Origin: Ustilago trichophora | Taxonomy: Eukaryota > Basidiomycota > Ustilaginomycetes > Ustilaginales > Ustilaginaceae | Length of the DNA: 64,000 nt | Assembly (NCBI GenBank): GCA_900323505.1 | Contig: OOIN01000043.1 | Location: forward strand, 930,001-994,000 | Reading direction: 5' to 3' | Shown: positions 9,637 to 19,136 of the stretch, one piece after another | Layout of the letters: each line of letters begins with the position of its first letter | Numbering within the stretch: position 1 is the stretch's first letter | Made by a program: the position numbers and the translations under genes | The notes under the pieces: generated by a model | Databases searched by the model: none | Seen by the model: only the letters and a program-made list of their open reading frames with translations | Told to the model about the DNA's origin: nothing

Positions 9637-12270
9637 ATGGACGCGAATCAGCTCTTGACAAATACTCTTTCGCCGGATCAGGCCACTCGTACTGATGCCG
9701 AACAGAAGCTCGAGGCCGCCGCTCGTGACAGCTACCCTGTCTACATGAGCACGCTTGCCGCCGAACTTGCCAACGAATCTTCCCCATCGCATATCCGAAC
9801 CGCCGCCGGTCTCGCCGTCAAGAATGCACTCACGGCACGCGATCCCGCTCGAGTTGAGGAGTATACCGCAAGATGGACTCTCTTGCCACAAGGCAGCCGT
9901 GACGACATCAAGCAAAAGGTGCTCAGCACCCTCGGCAGCCAAGAGCACCGTGCAGGCACTGCTGCAGCTCAGGTCATCGCCGCCATCGCCGCCATCGAGC
10001 TGCCCGTCGGTCTCTGGAACGAGCTCATCTCACAGCTTCTCGGTGCTATGGGCGATGCCAACAACATGCGTCTGCGACAGGCCGCTCTCCAGGCCATCGG
10101 TTTCACTTGTGAAGGCATCAGCTCCGATGTCTTGGCAGCACAGTCCAACGAGATCTTGACCGCAGTCATTCAAGGTGCACGCAAGGAGGAGCCAGCACCC
10201 GAGGTCCAGCTTGCTGCCCTTCAGGCGCTTTACAACTCGCTCGAGTTTGTTCGCGCCAACTTTGAACGCGAGGGCGAACGCAACTACATCATGCAGGTGG
10301 TCTGCGAAGCAACACAGAGCCCCAACATGCCCGTCAAGGTCGCCGCTTACGAATGCCTCGTCCGAATCATGCAGCTCTACTACGACAAGATGCGCTTCTA
10401 CATGGAACAGGCCCTCTTTGGTCTCACTGTTCTCGGCATGCGCGACTCGGAGCCCAAGGTCGCCCTCCAAGCCGTTGAGTTCTGGTCTACGGTCTGCGAC
10501 GAGGAGATCGAGCTTGCCTTGGAAGCTGAAGAGGCCGCCGAGTTTGGCGAAGAGCCCGAACGTGTCTGCTACAACTTTGCCCGCATCGCGCTGCCCGAGA
10601 TCGTACCCGTACTACTCGAGCTGCTCAAGACTCAAGACGAGGACGCCGACGAGGACGAGTGGGACGTTTCCAAGGCCGCCGGTACCTGTGTCGGTCTCTT
10701 GGCTCAGGTGGTTGGCGACGACATTGTGCGATTGGCCGTCCCCTTCGTCGAGGGCAACATCAAGAACCCCGACTGGCACTCGCGTGAGGCCGCTGTCATG
10801 TGCTTCGGTTCCATCATGGAAGGTCCTGACCGCAAGACGCTCGCCCCCCTTGTCGAGTCGGCGCTCCCCACTATCATCGAGATGCTGCGCGACCAGAGCA
10901 TCGCCGTCAAGGACACCGCCGCCTGGACCCTCGGACGTATCTCGGACCTTTGCTGCGACTCGATCAAAACCGACGTGCACCTCCCCGCACTTGTCCAGGC
11001 TCTCGTGCTCGGTCTTCAGGATGAGCCTCGTATTGTCACCAACTGCTGCTGGGCCATCATGAACCTTTCTGAGCAGCTTGGCGCCAACGCGCTCGCCTAC
11101 GAGAACGGTGATGGTGCCGACGCCGCTGCTGCTTCCACGACTCCCCTCTCGCCCTTCTTCGAGGGCATCGTCGGCAGCTTGCTCCAGGCCACCGGTCGCA
11201 CCTCGAACGAGTCCAACAGCCGCACATCGGCCTACGAGGCCCTTGCCAGCTCCGTCACCCACTGTGCCGCCGATTGCCTTCATCAAGCCAGCGGTGTCCT
11301 GGTGCAGATCCTCGACCGCCAGCAGCAGCTCAACGAAGTCGCCGGCCAGCTTGTCGGCATGGACGACCGCAACAACTGGGCCGAGCTCCAGGGCAACCTC
11401 TGCTCTGTCCTCATGGCCTGTGTCCGTCGCCTTGGCCGCGAGACCCTCCCCATGGGCGACCGTATCATGACCAATCTCCTCACCCTCATCCAGAACGGTG
11501 CCAAGCAACCCACCGTCCTCGAGGATGCCTTCTTCACCGTCGGTGCTGTCATTGCGGCATTCGAGGCCGACTTTGAAAAGTACCTTGGCGCCTTCCTGCC
11601 TTTCATGGTCGAAGGTCTGCGCAACCACGAAGAGTATCAACTCTGCTCGATCAGCGTCGGTCTCATTGGCGACATTTGCCGCGCTTTGGGCGAGAACTCG
11701 GCCAAGTACTGCGACGACTTTATGAACGCTCTCTTTGCCAACCTGCAGTCTCCTCAGCTCAACCGCAGTGTCAAGCCACCTGTCCTGTCATGCTTTGGCG
11801 ACATTGCCATGGCGATCGGTGCTGCTTTTGAAAAGTACCTTCAGATGGCCATGTCGGTTCTCCAACAGGCATCGCTGATCCAGACGGTAGACCCCAACGA
11901 CTACGACATGATCGACTACATCAACTCGCTGCGCGAAGGCATTTGCGAAGCCTACGTCGGCACCGTTTCGGGTATGCGCGCCGGTAGCAGGGTCGAGGCG
12001 CTGCAGCCTTACGTCGAGGGCATGTTTGCGTTCATCGCCCTGGTGGCACAGGCACAGACGCAGAGCCAGGCTAGCGAGCCACTCATCCGCGGTGCGCTGG
12101 GTCTGTTGGGTGATTTGGCCAGTGCGTTCCCCAACGGAGAGTTGAAGGTATTGCTCAGCGGTGCATGGGTGGCTGAGTTTGTCAAGGCTGGTAGGGGTAG
12201 GGGTAACGGCGCCGAGACTAGAAAGACGGCCGCTTGGGCCAGGGAGATGGTCAAGAAGGCGACCAAGTAA
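9637..12270 (+). CDS. KAP95: Importin subunit beta-1 (karyopherin 95), 877 aa
   Basis: The nuclear import receptor that binds importin alpha or cargo directly, docks on FG nucleoporins and releases cargo on RanGTP binding. The whole protein is HEAT repeats. An importin-beta N-terminal domain occupies roughly residues 15-75. The characteristic acidic loop (QDEDADEDEWD) is at about residues 333-343 and is followed by the conserved KAAGTCVGLLAQ helix. Length matches human KPNB1 (876) and yeast Kap95 (861). The open frame extends to a TTG at 9610, but the ATG at 9637 (MDANQLL) fits the family start. Single exon, with strong C-ending codon preference suggesting high expression. Confidence 0.97.
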   Translation: MDANQLLTNTLSPDQATRTDAEQKLEAAARDSYPVYMSTLAAELANESSPSHIRTAAGLAVKNALTARDPARVEEYTARWTLLPQGSRDDIKQKVLSTLGSQEHRAGTAAAQVIAAIAAIELPVGLWNELISQLLGAMGDANNMRLRQAALQAIGFTCEGISSDVLAAQSNEILTAVIQGARKEEPAPEVQLAALQALYNSLEFVRANFEREGERNYIMQVVCEATQSPNMPVKVAAYECLVRIMQLYYDKMRFYMEQALFGLTVLGMRDSEPKVALQAVEFWSTVCDEEIELALEAEEAAEFGEEPERVCYNFARIALPEIVPVLLELLKTQDEDADEDEWDVSKAAGTCVGLLAQVVGDDIVRLAVPFVEGNIKNPDWHSREAAVMCFGSIMEGPDRKTLAPLVESALPTIIEMLRDQSIAVKDTAAWTLGRISDLCCDSIKTDVHLPALVQALVLGLQDEPRIVTNCCWAIMNLSEQLGANALAYENGDGADAAAASTTPLSPFFEGIVGSLLQATGRTSNESNSRTSAYEALASSVTHCAADCLHQASGVLVQILDRQQQLNEVAGQLVGMDDRNNWAELQGNLCSVLMACVRRLGRETLPMGDRIMTNLLTLIQNGAKQPTVLEDAFFTVGAVIAAFEADFEKYLGAFLPFMVEGLRNHEEYQLCSISVGLIGDICRALGENSAKYCDDFMNALFANLQSPQLNRSVKPPVLSCFGDIAMAIGAAFEKYLQMAMSVLQQASLIQTVDPNDYDMIDYINSLREGICEAYVGTVSGMRAGSRVEALQPYVEGMFAFIALVAQAQTQSQASEPLIRGALGLLGDLASAFPNGELKVLLSGAWVAEFVKAGRGRGNGAETRKTAAWAREMVKKATK

Positions 12271-13023
12271 GACCTCACCTCTTTCCAATCAAAATGGGGC
12301 TCCAACAGCCCATAAAGCAATACTCCTCGCACCATCTTCCATTTTCACTCTCTCTCACACACACACACATATATACTCTCTCTCTCTCTCAAAAGAAGCC
12401 AATCTGTTGTCACACTGCCCCATTCATGTAATACCCATTTATACTCCTTCTTCACCTGCATCATCCCTCCTCGATAAAAAGCACTTTTGGGAAATTTCAA
12501 CTCTTCACCCTGACACGCATTTTCTCGTCTCCCTTTGTAGGTAAGTTGTCAAACGCATACAGTAAGTAGTTTAGTAGTAGGTAGTAGTAAAGTTTTTGTT
12601 TTACAAATTCGAGAAAAGTTTTGTTTTTTTTTGTTCGCATTCAGTGTGATGGATGATGGATAATGTGATGGTGGTGAGTTTGAGATGAGATTTTTTGTGT
12701 GTCGTGATGTTCTGAAAGAAGTGACAAAGTCGTCAGTAGAGCCAATCTCAGGTGGCTTCTTCATAATACCACAGGGCAAAACACCCGGAATGGTTGCTTG
12801 AGGGTTGGCTATTACCTTAGGATGGCTACGCATTTGGCTCTGCGAACAACTTTGTTCCTTTTCTCCGATGACTCTTTAAACCTTTTAAAAAAGGGACAAG
12901 CGATCGATCACAGTCAAACCAGGTAAAAGAAGGGAAGAAAAATGAATCATGCAAAAGAATGAAAACGCTTTACAAAACCATACAACGCTTGCCAAGCTTC
13001 TATATCTTTTTCTTTCTTGCTTT
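12271..13023. other. Convergent 3' intergenic region
   Basis: Lies between the stops of KAP95 (+) and the tryptophan gene (-). It is A/T rich after 12540, as expected for two 3' untranslated regions, and has a mixed CT/CA/TA microsatellite at 12349-12390. No gene seen. Confidence 0.6.
12349..12390. repeat. Compound CT/CA/TA microsatellite
   Basis: Consecutive CT, CA, short TA and CT runs just past the KAP95 stop, within its likely 3' untranslated region. Confidence 0.9.
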
Positions 13024-15650
13024 TCAAGCAGTGGCAGCACGAGCAGCTTTCACGAACGCCTTGATCTTGTCAAGATCCTTCTTACCATCAGTCTCTACCC
13101 CAGAGCTAGTATCCACCGCAAAAGGCTGTGCGGTCTTAATCGCCTCAGCCACGTTCTCGGCGTTCAATCCACCAGCCAAAAGTACAGGCATAGGACGCAG
13201 TTCTGATCCACCTACAACCGCAGGCAAAGCATCAGCATTCCTAACTTGCCTTGCAAAAGTCCAATCGAATGAAACTCCCGTTCCCCCATCCCCCGCCGCA
13301 GCAGCCGTATCCAACGCCGCAATATGATGATATCCAGGTCGTCCAACCTCCCTCAACAGATCCTTACCGATCTTGGCATCTGGTCCAACCGAAAATACTC
13401 GAATGACAAGTCGTCCAGGAACGAATTTGGCCCATTCGATGCCTTCAGTACGACCATGGAGTTGGACAGCATCCAGATCGAGTTTCTCAGCAACAGCTGC
13501 AACTTCGGCCAAAGGCTGATCGCGAAATACTCCCACAAGGATGGGTCGGCGCGAGGAAGAGCGAGAGCGAAGCTTCTTGACAGTGAGTGAGAACCAGTCT
13601 TCGGGTGTTACGCCTTGCTCGATCGATCCGGCGACGGCGTCTGCGTCGAGCGTCGAGACATCACCGACGTTGGTGGTGGAGGAGGGAAGCTCGCGCACCG
13701 CCTTGATGATCTCGGCAGCTCGTTGGAGCGAAACGGTACGCTTGGTATTGGGAGCAAGGATCATCCCAAGCATATCGGCACCTTCTTCAGCCGCGGTGAC
13801 GGCAGCTTCGACGGTGGAGAGACCGCAGATCTTGACGAGAGAGCCATGACCCACAACGCATCCGGGATTGGTCTCGGCGGCCGAGCTGGTAGAGGGCAAA
13901 CCGAGCAGATCGTGGATAAAGGCACGCTTGTCCTTGGCGCGCATCAGTGCTTCACCCACCAGTACGGCACCAACGCCTTCCTTGAGGTACTTGGCGACAT
14001 CGCTACGCCCGCTGATACCGCTGAGGGCACACAGAATGACACCGCCCTTGTTGGCGGCATCGGCGAGACGCGAGGTGGTCTCCATGTCAACGTTGAAGTC
14101 GTGCAAGTTGCGGTTGTTGACACCCACCACTTTGGCACCGAGTCGAAGCGCACGATTCATCTCCTCTGGATTGTTGACTTCGACCAAAGGCTCCATGCCC
14201 AAGCTGAGACTGTAGTCGTAGAGCTGCTTGAGATGTTGATCGGTGAGCATGGCTACGATCAACAGCACAGTGTCGGCACCCGCAAGTCGGGCTTCGGCAA
14301 TCTGGTAGGTGTCGACGATAAAGTCCTTGCGCAGGATGGCGGGACGGTCGGGAAGATGGTCGACGGCGCGACGTGCCAGCGAGAGATCGTGGATGGTACC
14401 CTTGAACCATTTGGGCTCGGTGAGAACGCTGATGACGCTAGCACCGCCTCGGGCGTATGCGAGCGCCTGGGCACCCGCATGCGCGGTAGGGTCAATGTCA
14501 CCTTTGCTAGGGCTGGCGCGCTTCATCTCGGCCATGACACCGGGCAAGCCGCGAGCAGCGTGGCGCTGAAGCCTCTCGGGAAAGTTGATGAGGGGTGGGG
14601 CGAGATGCAGCGAGAGGGCAATGTCGAGGTCGCGCTGCGAAAAGCCGAGGACTGCCTTGGTGGCAGCAATGTCCTTGAGCCTCTGGACGTGGATTCGCTC
14701 TAGGATGGTGCCTACGCTTCCGGTAGCCGCGGTGCCGGTGGCGGCGGCGGCAGCAGCAGCAGCAGCAGCAGGCTGGCCATCGGTAGCGGTAGCACCGGCA
14801 GCAGCACCGGCAGCAGCACCGGCAGCAGCACCGGCAGCAGCAGCAGCACCGGCAGCAGCACCGGCAGCAGCACCGCAGCACCGGCAGCAGCATCGGTGGA
14901 AGCCATGGCGAGGACAGGCTCAGTGGTGCTCTCAGCACGCTCGATGGCGGCAGCATCGACCTTTGCCTGTGGGTTGGCGTCCCAGGTGCCGCCGGTCCAG
15001 CTGAGGAAGTTGACCATCATCTCACGGCCACCGACGCTGAGGATGCTCTCGGGATGGTACTGAACAGCTTCGACAGTGTATCGGGTGTGTCGGATACCCA
15101 TGACAACACCGCTGGCGGTCTTGGAGGTAACGACGAGCTCCTTGGGCAAGCTAGGCAGCTGGGCGGCAAGACTGTGATACCTGGTGCCGACAACGCCGTG
15201 TGCAGGAAGACCAGCGTAGAGACCCTTTGCGTCGTGAGCGATCTCCGAGGTCTTACCGTGAACGATCTCGCCGGCAAATTCGACGATACCGGTGTAAGCA
15301 GAGTAGATGGACTGGAGACCCATGCAGACGCCGAGGATGGGGATTTTGCCGGCAAAATGCTTGATGCAGGGGATGGAGATGCCCGAATCGTGAAGAGGGT
15401 GACCGGGACCTGGGCTGATGACGATGTTGGCGGGGTTGAGCGCCTCGATCTCCTCGAGAGTGACCTTGTCGTTGCGGTAGACGACGAGATCGGCACCTGC
15501 TTCAGCGAGGAACTGGACGACGTTGTAGGTGAAGCTGTCGTAGTTGTCGATGAGGACAGTCTTTCCCTTGGCGACGCGCGAGCCAGTGCCAATAGCCTGA
15601 GGCTGGACGTTGGAGGCGACAGAGACGAGGCCTTCGGTAGGGATCGACAT
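13024..15650 (-). CDS. trp1: Trifunctional tryptophan enzyme: GATase-IGPS-PRAI, frame broken in linker
   Basis: The fungal trifunctional protein of tryptophan synthesis. It combines the glutamine amidotransferase subunit of anthranilate synthase, indole-3-glycerol-phosphate synthase and phosphoribosylanthranilate isomerase, in the usual order. The GATase part starts at the ATG at 15650; C109 (GVCMGLQ), H199 and E201 (YHPES) form its triad. The IGPS part begins in another frame (TILERIHVQRLKDIA, about 14700), with VMAEMKRASPSKG near 14540, and the PRAI part (VKICGLSTVEAA) runs to the stop at 13024. The span is 2627 bases, not a multiple of three. GATase frame runs into hydrophobic LLPV repeats and a TAG at 14712-14714. 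The shift maps to an 8-base unit at 14875-14882 in an otherwise 12-base minisatellite. The other side of that unit reads as an ordinary Ala/Gly/Thr linker. Sequencing error, a real null allele or slippage are all possible. Confidence 0.93.
14745..14894. repeat. Coding GGCAGCAGCACC minisatellite in trp1 linker
   Basis: Tandem 12-base units (plus strand) with one 18-base unit at 14833-14850 and one 8-base unit at 14875-14882. Units of 12 and 18 keep frame; the 8-base unit does not. On the gene strand the intact frame encodes repeated Gly-Ala-Ala-Ala joining the GATase and IGPS domains. Such a repeat is prone to slippage in vivo and to miscounting in assembly. Confidence 0.95.
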
Positions 15651-16571
15651 GTTGCCTAGCTTGAGAGATGTCTGGGATGATTGTTGGGAGGGAGGTGGCG
15701 GGTTGAATAGGAACTCTCACTGGCAAAGCAGCGGCTTTATACGAAGCTGGTGTGCCAATGCGCCCCTGTTGGAGAGAGAGACTGAGCCCGAGTTTGAGTG
15801 TGTGCGTGTGTGCGATATGAAGCGAAAGAAAGAGTGTGGGTTGAGTCTTGCAAGCTAGGTGGAGAGGGGGGGAGAGAGTGTAGGGTGACGGTGACAGTGG
15901 TGAAAAGAAGGAAAGGCTCGCACAGTTGAACTGGGAAAAAAAGCTCCGAAATACAGTAGCGTCGGTCTGTGCTCCTGGAAGAAATGCAACACGAAAAGAG
16001 TCACCCACACGCTTTTTTCCACGCTTCACACTGCCACACGATGACTCGCCGTCTCCCCAAGGACCATTTGGTTGCGCCGTGAGAGTTGGTCCCACGCTTG
16101 CTCCACTCTATCAGGGTGGGGACCATGCTCGATACATGTTACACGCACACAATACAGTACTCGCATGGCCACGTCGACAGTGCCAACCCACACCGTAACC
16201 ACACATGCTCGGGATCGGTTACTGTACAGTACTGTACTGTACTGTACTGTACCAGGTCGAGAAGCTTGTTTGGATTTTGTCTTTGCGCACAGAAACGAGT
16301 CAACGAGCGTTGATGCAACTGCGACACTAAGCATTGCAAACCAAGTAGTAGACAATCGGCTGTCCGTCATCTGTTGAGCTCGATTCAACTTCTTGCTTTC
16401 CTTCCGTTTTACCCGAAACTCGTATAAGGTGTGATCTAATCAGCCACATCTCAGATCTCAACTCATACCGCCACACGGCCTGAGCATACGCTGAAAAGGA
16501 TTGATGTGCAGTGTTGGAATCAAGGTTGATTAGCGTGACACAGTGGGACAGTTCATGTAGTTAAATGTATT
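15651..16571. other. Intergenic, trp1 promoter
   Basis: Promoter and leader of trp1 and the 3' region of CCP1, both on the minus strand. It includes an ACTGT repeat at 16221-16252. No gene seen; short plus-strand frames around 15926-16377 lack recognisable features. Confidence 0.55.
16221..16252. repeat. ACTGT pentamer repeat with TACAGTA palindrome
   Basis: Starts with the palindromic ACTGTACAGT and continues as tandem ACTGT units. The same TACTGTACAGTA-type motif recurs in several other intergenic regions of the window. Confidence 0.9.
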
Positions 16572-17771
16572 CTACTTGGCGTTCTCCTGCTCGGCAGAAG
16601 TGGCAAACTCAAAGGGCCTGCCACCGTCGAGCTTGGTCTCGAAAGCCTTGAAGTTCTCGGCGGGTACACCGAGCTCGAGGAGCTTGGCGAAAGCGCCTCG
16701 GAAGTCGTTGAAGAACTCGTCCTCGCTCTTGGCGTAACGCTGAACGTGCTTCTTGAACGAAGAGTCCTGGACAAGAGCCATGTCGGTCATGAGCATCATG
16801 AGGCTCTTGGTCGACTTGTCTTCAAACTGGGGAGGGCCGTTCCACTTGCGCATGTTCCACTTTTCGTTCATGAGCAGGTTAAAGTACTCGTTGGTGAACG
16901 AAGTGGGAGCAAAAGTCCAGGGACCCTCGAATCCGGATCGGTCAGTGTGGCATCGGCCAAGAGCGTGGGCACCGGAGAGAGCGACAATCTCCTGGTCGTT
17001 GAAGCCCATCTTGTAAAAGATGTAGCGGAGGTGATCCGAGCCCTTGTCACCGTCGGGGAGACGGCCGTCAGGAGTGCACTTGTCGGCAGTCGAATCCTTG
17101 CGACCAGGGCGCCAGGGGATCTTGGGACCGCCAAGCTCCTGGATGGCAGCAACACCACCGAGGGTCCAGAGATCGGAGTAGGTGATCCAGGGGAACTTCT
17201 TGTGGATCTTCTCCATAAAGTCGCGGGCGACACCGAGGCCGGCGTTGGCACCGTGATCAGACTCGGGAGCGAATCGCATGGTGGCACCGTTGGAGCCACC
17301 AGTGTTGCTGTGCTTGTCGTAGGTGCCCGAAGCGTGCCATGCGAGACGGACGAGGACGGGACCGTAGGAGCCGTCGTCGTACTCGGGGTTGGACTCGAGC
17401 TGCTCGGCAATGGCGTTGTAGACAGCCTGGTAGTCGGCCTTGGAGTGAGCGCTGGTGGCAGCACCCTGGGCACCCTTGGAACCCTGGAGCTTGTTGGCAC
17501 CGTCAGCACCTACGCCGAGGGTGGACTTCTTGTCATCCTGACCGAGGGCGAGGAAAGCACCACCGGCAACAGCGGCGATGGCGACCGAAGTCAAGAGAAC
17601 CTTGGTAGTGGACGAGCTGCTGGAAGGCTGAGGAGGAGGGGGCGAGCCAGGAGCAGGGCTGCTGTAGTGACGAACGCTCGAGCGGACCGAGGGACGAGCG
17701 AGGCTGTTGAGATTGCGAGCCGATGCTCGCAAGGGCTGGGCAACGCGAAGACCGGTGCGAAGGGAAGCCAT
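16572..17771 (-). CDS. CCP1: Mitochondrial cytochrome c peroxidase, 399 aa
   Basis: A haem peroxidase of the mitochondrial intermembrane space that reduces hydrogen peroxide with electrons from cytochrome c. Residues 1-36 are an Arg/Ser-rich presequence and residues 58-77 a hydrophobic segment after a Pro/Ser stretch, the bipartite layout used for intermembrane-space sorting. Distal residues R142, W145 and H146 sit in [10 protein letters not shown], proximal H269 in [12 protein letters not shown], the radical-bearing Trp at W285 (GPWTFAP) and the His-partner Asp at D330. All key positions of yeast Ccp1 are present, including the W191 equivalent that distinguishes it from ascorbate-type relatives. 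Single exon from the ATG at 17771. Confidence 0.97.
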   Translation of the reverse strand: MASLRTGLRVAQPLRASARNLNSLARPSVRSSVRHYSSPAPGSPPPPQPSSSSSTTKVLLTSVAIAAVAGGAFLALGQDDKKSTLGVGADGANKLQGSKGAQGAATSAHSKADYQAVYNAIAEQLESNPEYDDGSYGPVLVRLAWHASGTYDKHSNTGGSNGATMRFAPESDHGANAGLGVARDFMEKIHKKFPWITYSDLWTLGGVAAIQELGGPKIPWRPGRKDSTADKCTPDGRLPDGDKGSDHLRYIFYKMGFNDQEIVALSGAHALGRCHTDRSGFEGPWTFAPTSFTNEYFNLLMNEKWNMRKWNGPPQFEDKSTKSLMMLMTDMALVQDSSFKKHVQRYAKSEDEFFNDFRGAFAKLLELGVPAENFKAFETKLDGGRPFEFATSAEQENAK

Positions 17772-18696
17772 CTTAACTGATGAAAGAGAAAGATGATGTT
17801 GATGTTGTGGTGGTGAGTGAACAAGTTGAAGAGGATGGATTCCAAGAAGAAATGAGTTAGTGTAACGGACAACGATGCTTTCCGGCAGTGCTTAAGCGAG
17901 AATGGCATTTTACACGGTACTCAACGGTACAGCTGATCGATCGGAGCCATGCGAAACCGGCGCGCCACCGCGGTTGCGGTCTTTCCTTTTTTTTTGGTGT
18001 TTTTCGGTCATGCTCGAGGCCGATTGACACACTTCTTGACATCCACAACCTCTTTTTTTTCTCTCTTCCAAGCTAGCCAATTGAGATGTTTCTGCTAGCG
18101 TTGCATGCTATAGCGAGTGGATAGGATCATGCTATGGGAATGGCTCGTTCGATCTTTGTTTCTATGACATTCGGACAAGGCCGTTGAGGTCTTATCTCTG
18201 TGGACACCAAGCATTTCAAAGAGCAAGCAACAAATTGATTTCTTCTTGAGAAAGAGAGACAGAGACAGTTGAGGGTCCGCGTTGGAATCTCGCAATTTGT
18301 CAGCTGTGGTCTGCTGCCTGTTTTCTGCGGTCAAGCTTTGGTTCCTCGATTTCCGTGAAAGCAACACACACGTTTGACGCACACTCTAATCTGTCTGGTC
18401 GCCGAAAAGCTGCACGTCGTTCGCCGTCGAATCCCACGCACCCACGCCCCACGCACCAATCGCAATCACACGTTTCTGTCTCAGCGTCCTAAGCTTTGTT
18501 CCAGTCTTGGTACATTGTGAACACGCTCTGGAAAAGCTTGACCCGTTCGCCGAGCCGATCCGAATGCATCCGAATAGTCCATCGCAAATGTGTTACGTCG
18601 ATGTCGGCGAACAATTTTCGAAAAGCGCTCAACAGTCTAACAACCTTGTTCCGCAATTCTTCGGCACATCTCGCACGACTCGGACGCTCAGCTCGG

Positions 18697-18756
<60 letters not shown>

Positions 18757-19136
18757 TTGCCATCTGAGCTGGAAGGCAAACCAAACAGCCAGCGCACGGG
18801 CAAGGCGTGAAACTTGATTTCCGAGTGACTGTCACGCTTCTCATGTGCCACGTTAACCCTTTCCTCGTCTGGCGTGTTGCAACATCCTTCTAGACCCTCG
18901 ACCCTTCATCATCCGCTTCGACCTCTTCAACAACTTCTCATACCTCAACTTGGGAGTCGAGCAGCGCTTTACAGAGGCTGACACGTCCTTTCTTGCTCGA
19001 GTCTTGGCGCGCACAATCCAGTCATCCAAGTGCGGCCTTGGTTCAGATACCGACAACGTTCCACCGGATCATTGATCTCGACACATCCTTCACGATACAG
19101 GCTCCGTAATCCCTAGTACTCCTTCCTTCGGACGCC
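17772..19136. other. Divergent promoter region of CCP1 and SEC24
   Basis: About 1.36 kb between two divergent starts. It holds a GCTT tetranucleotide array at 18697-18756. No frame has a recognisable product, and the frames at 18489-18851 are products of the repeat. Confidence 0.6.
18697..18756. repeat. GCTT tetranucleotide repeat, 15 copies
   Basis: Sixty bases of perfect GCTT in the CCP1/SEC24 divergent intergenic region. A perfect array this long is likely length-variable between strains and would serve as a marker. Confidence 0.97.

Noticed and set aside
10612..11640. Long antisense frame opposite KAP95, and similar ones opposite SEC24, CCP1, glo1 and the tryptophan gene
   Set aside because: They are mirror frames caused by strong third-position C preference in the true genes and have no domains.
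13024..14547. IGPS-PRAI as a separate gene starting at the ATG at 14547
   Set aside because: That start would remove the conserved first 55 or so residues of IGPS, which are encoded upstream in the same frame, and fungi use a trifunctional protein.
14712..14890. A hydrophobic LLPV-repeat tail of the GATase ORF that looks like a membrane segment
   Set aside because: It is the out-of-frame translation of the minisatellite; the other frame gives a normal Ala/Gly linker continuous with the IGPS domain.
18489..18851. Frames rich in KQAS or ACLL repeats
   Set aside because: Direct translation of the GCTT tetranucleotide array.
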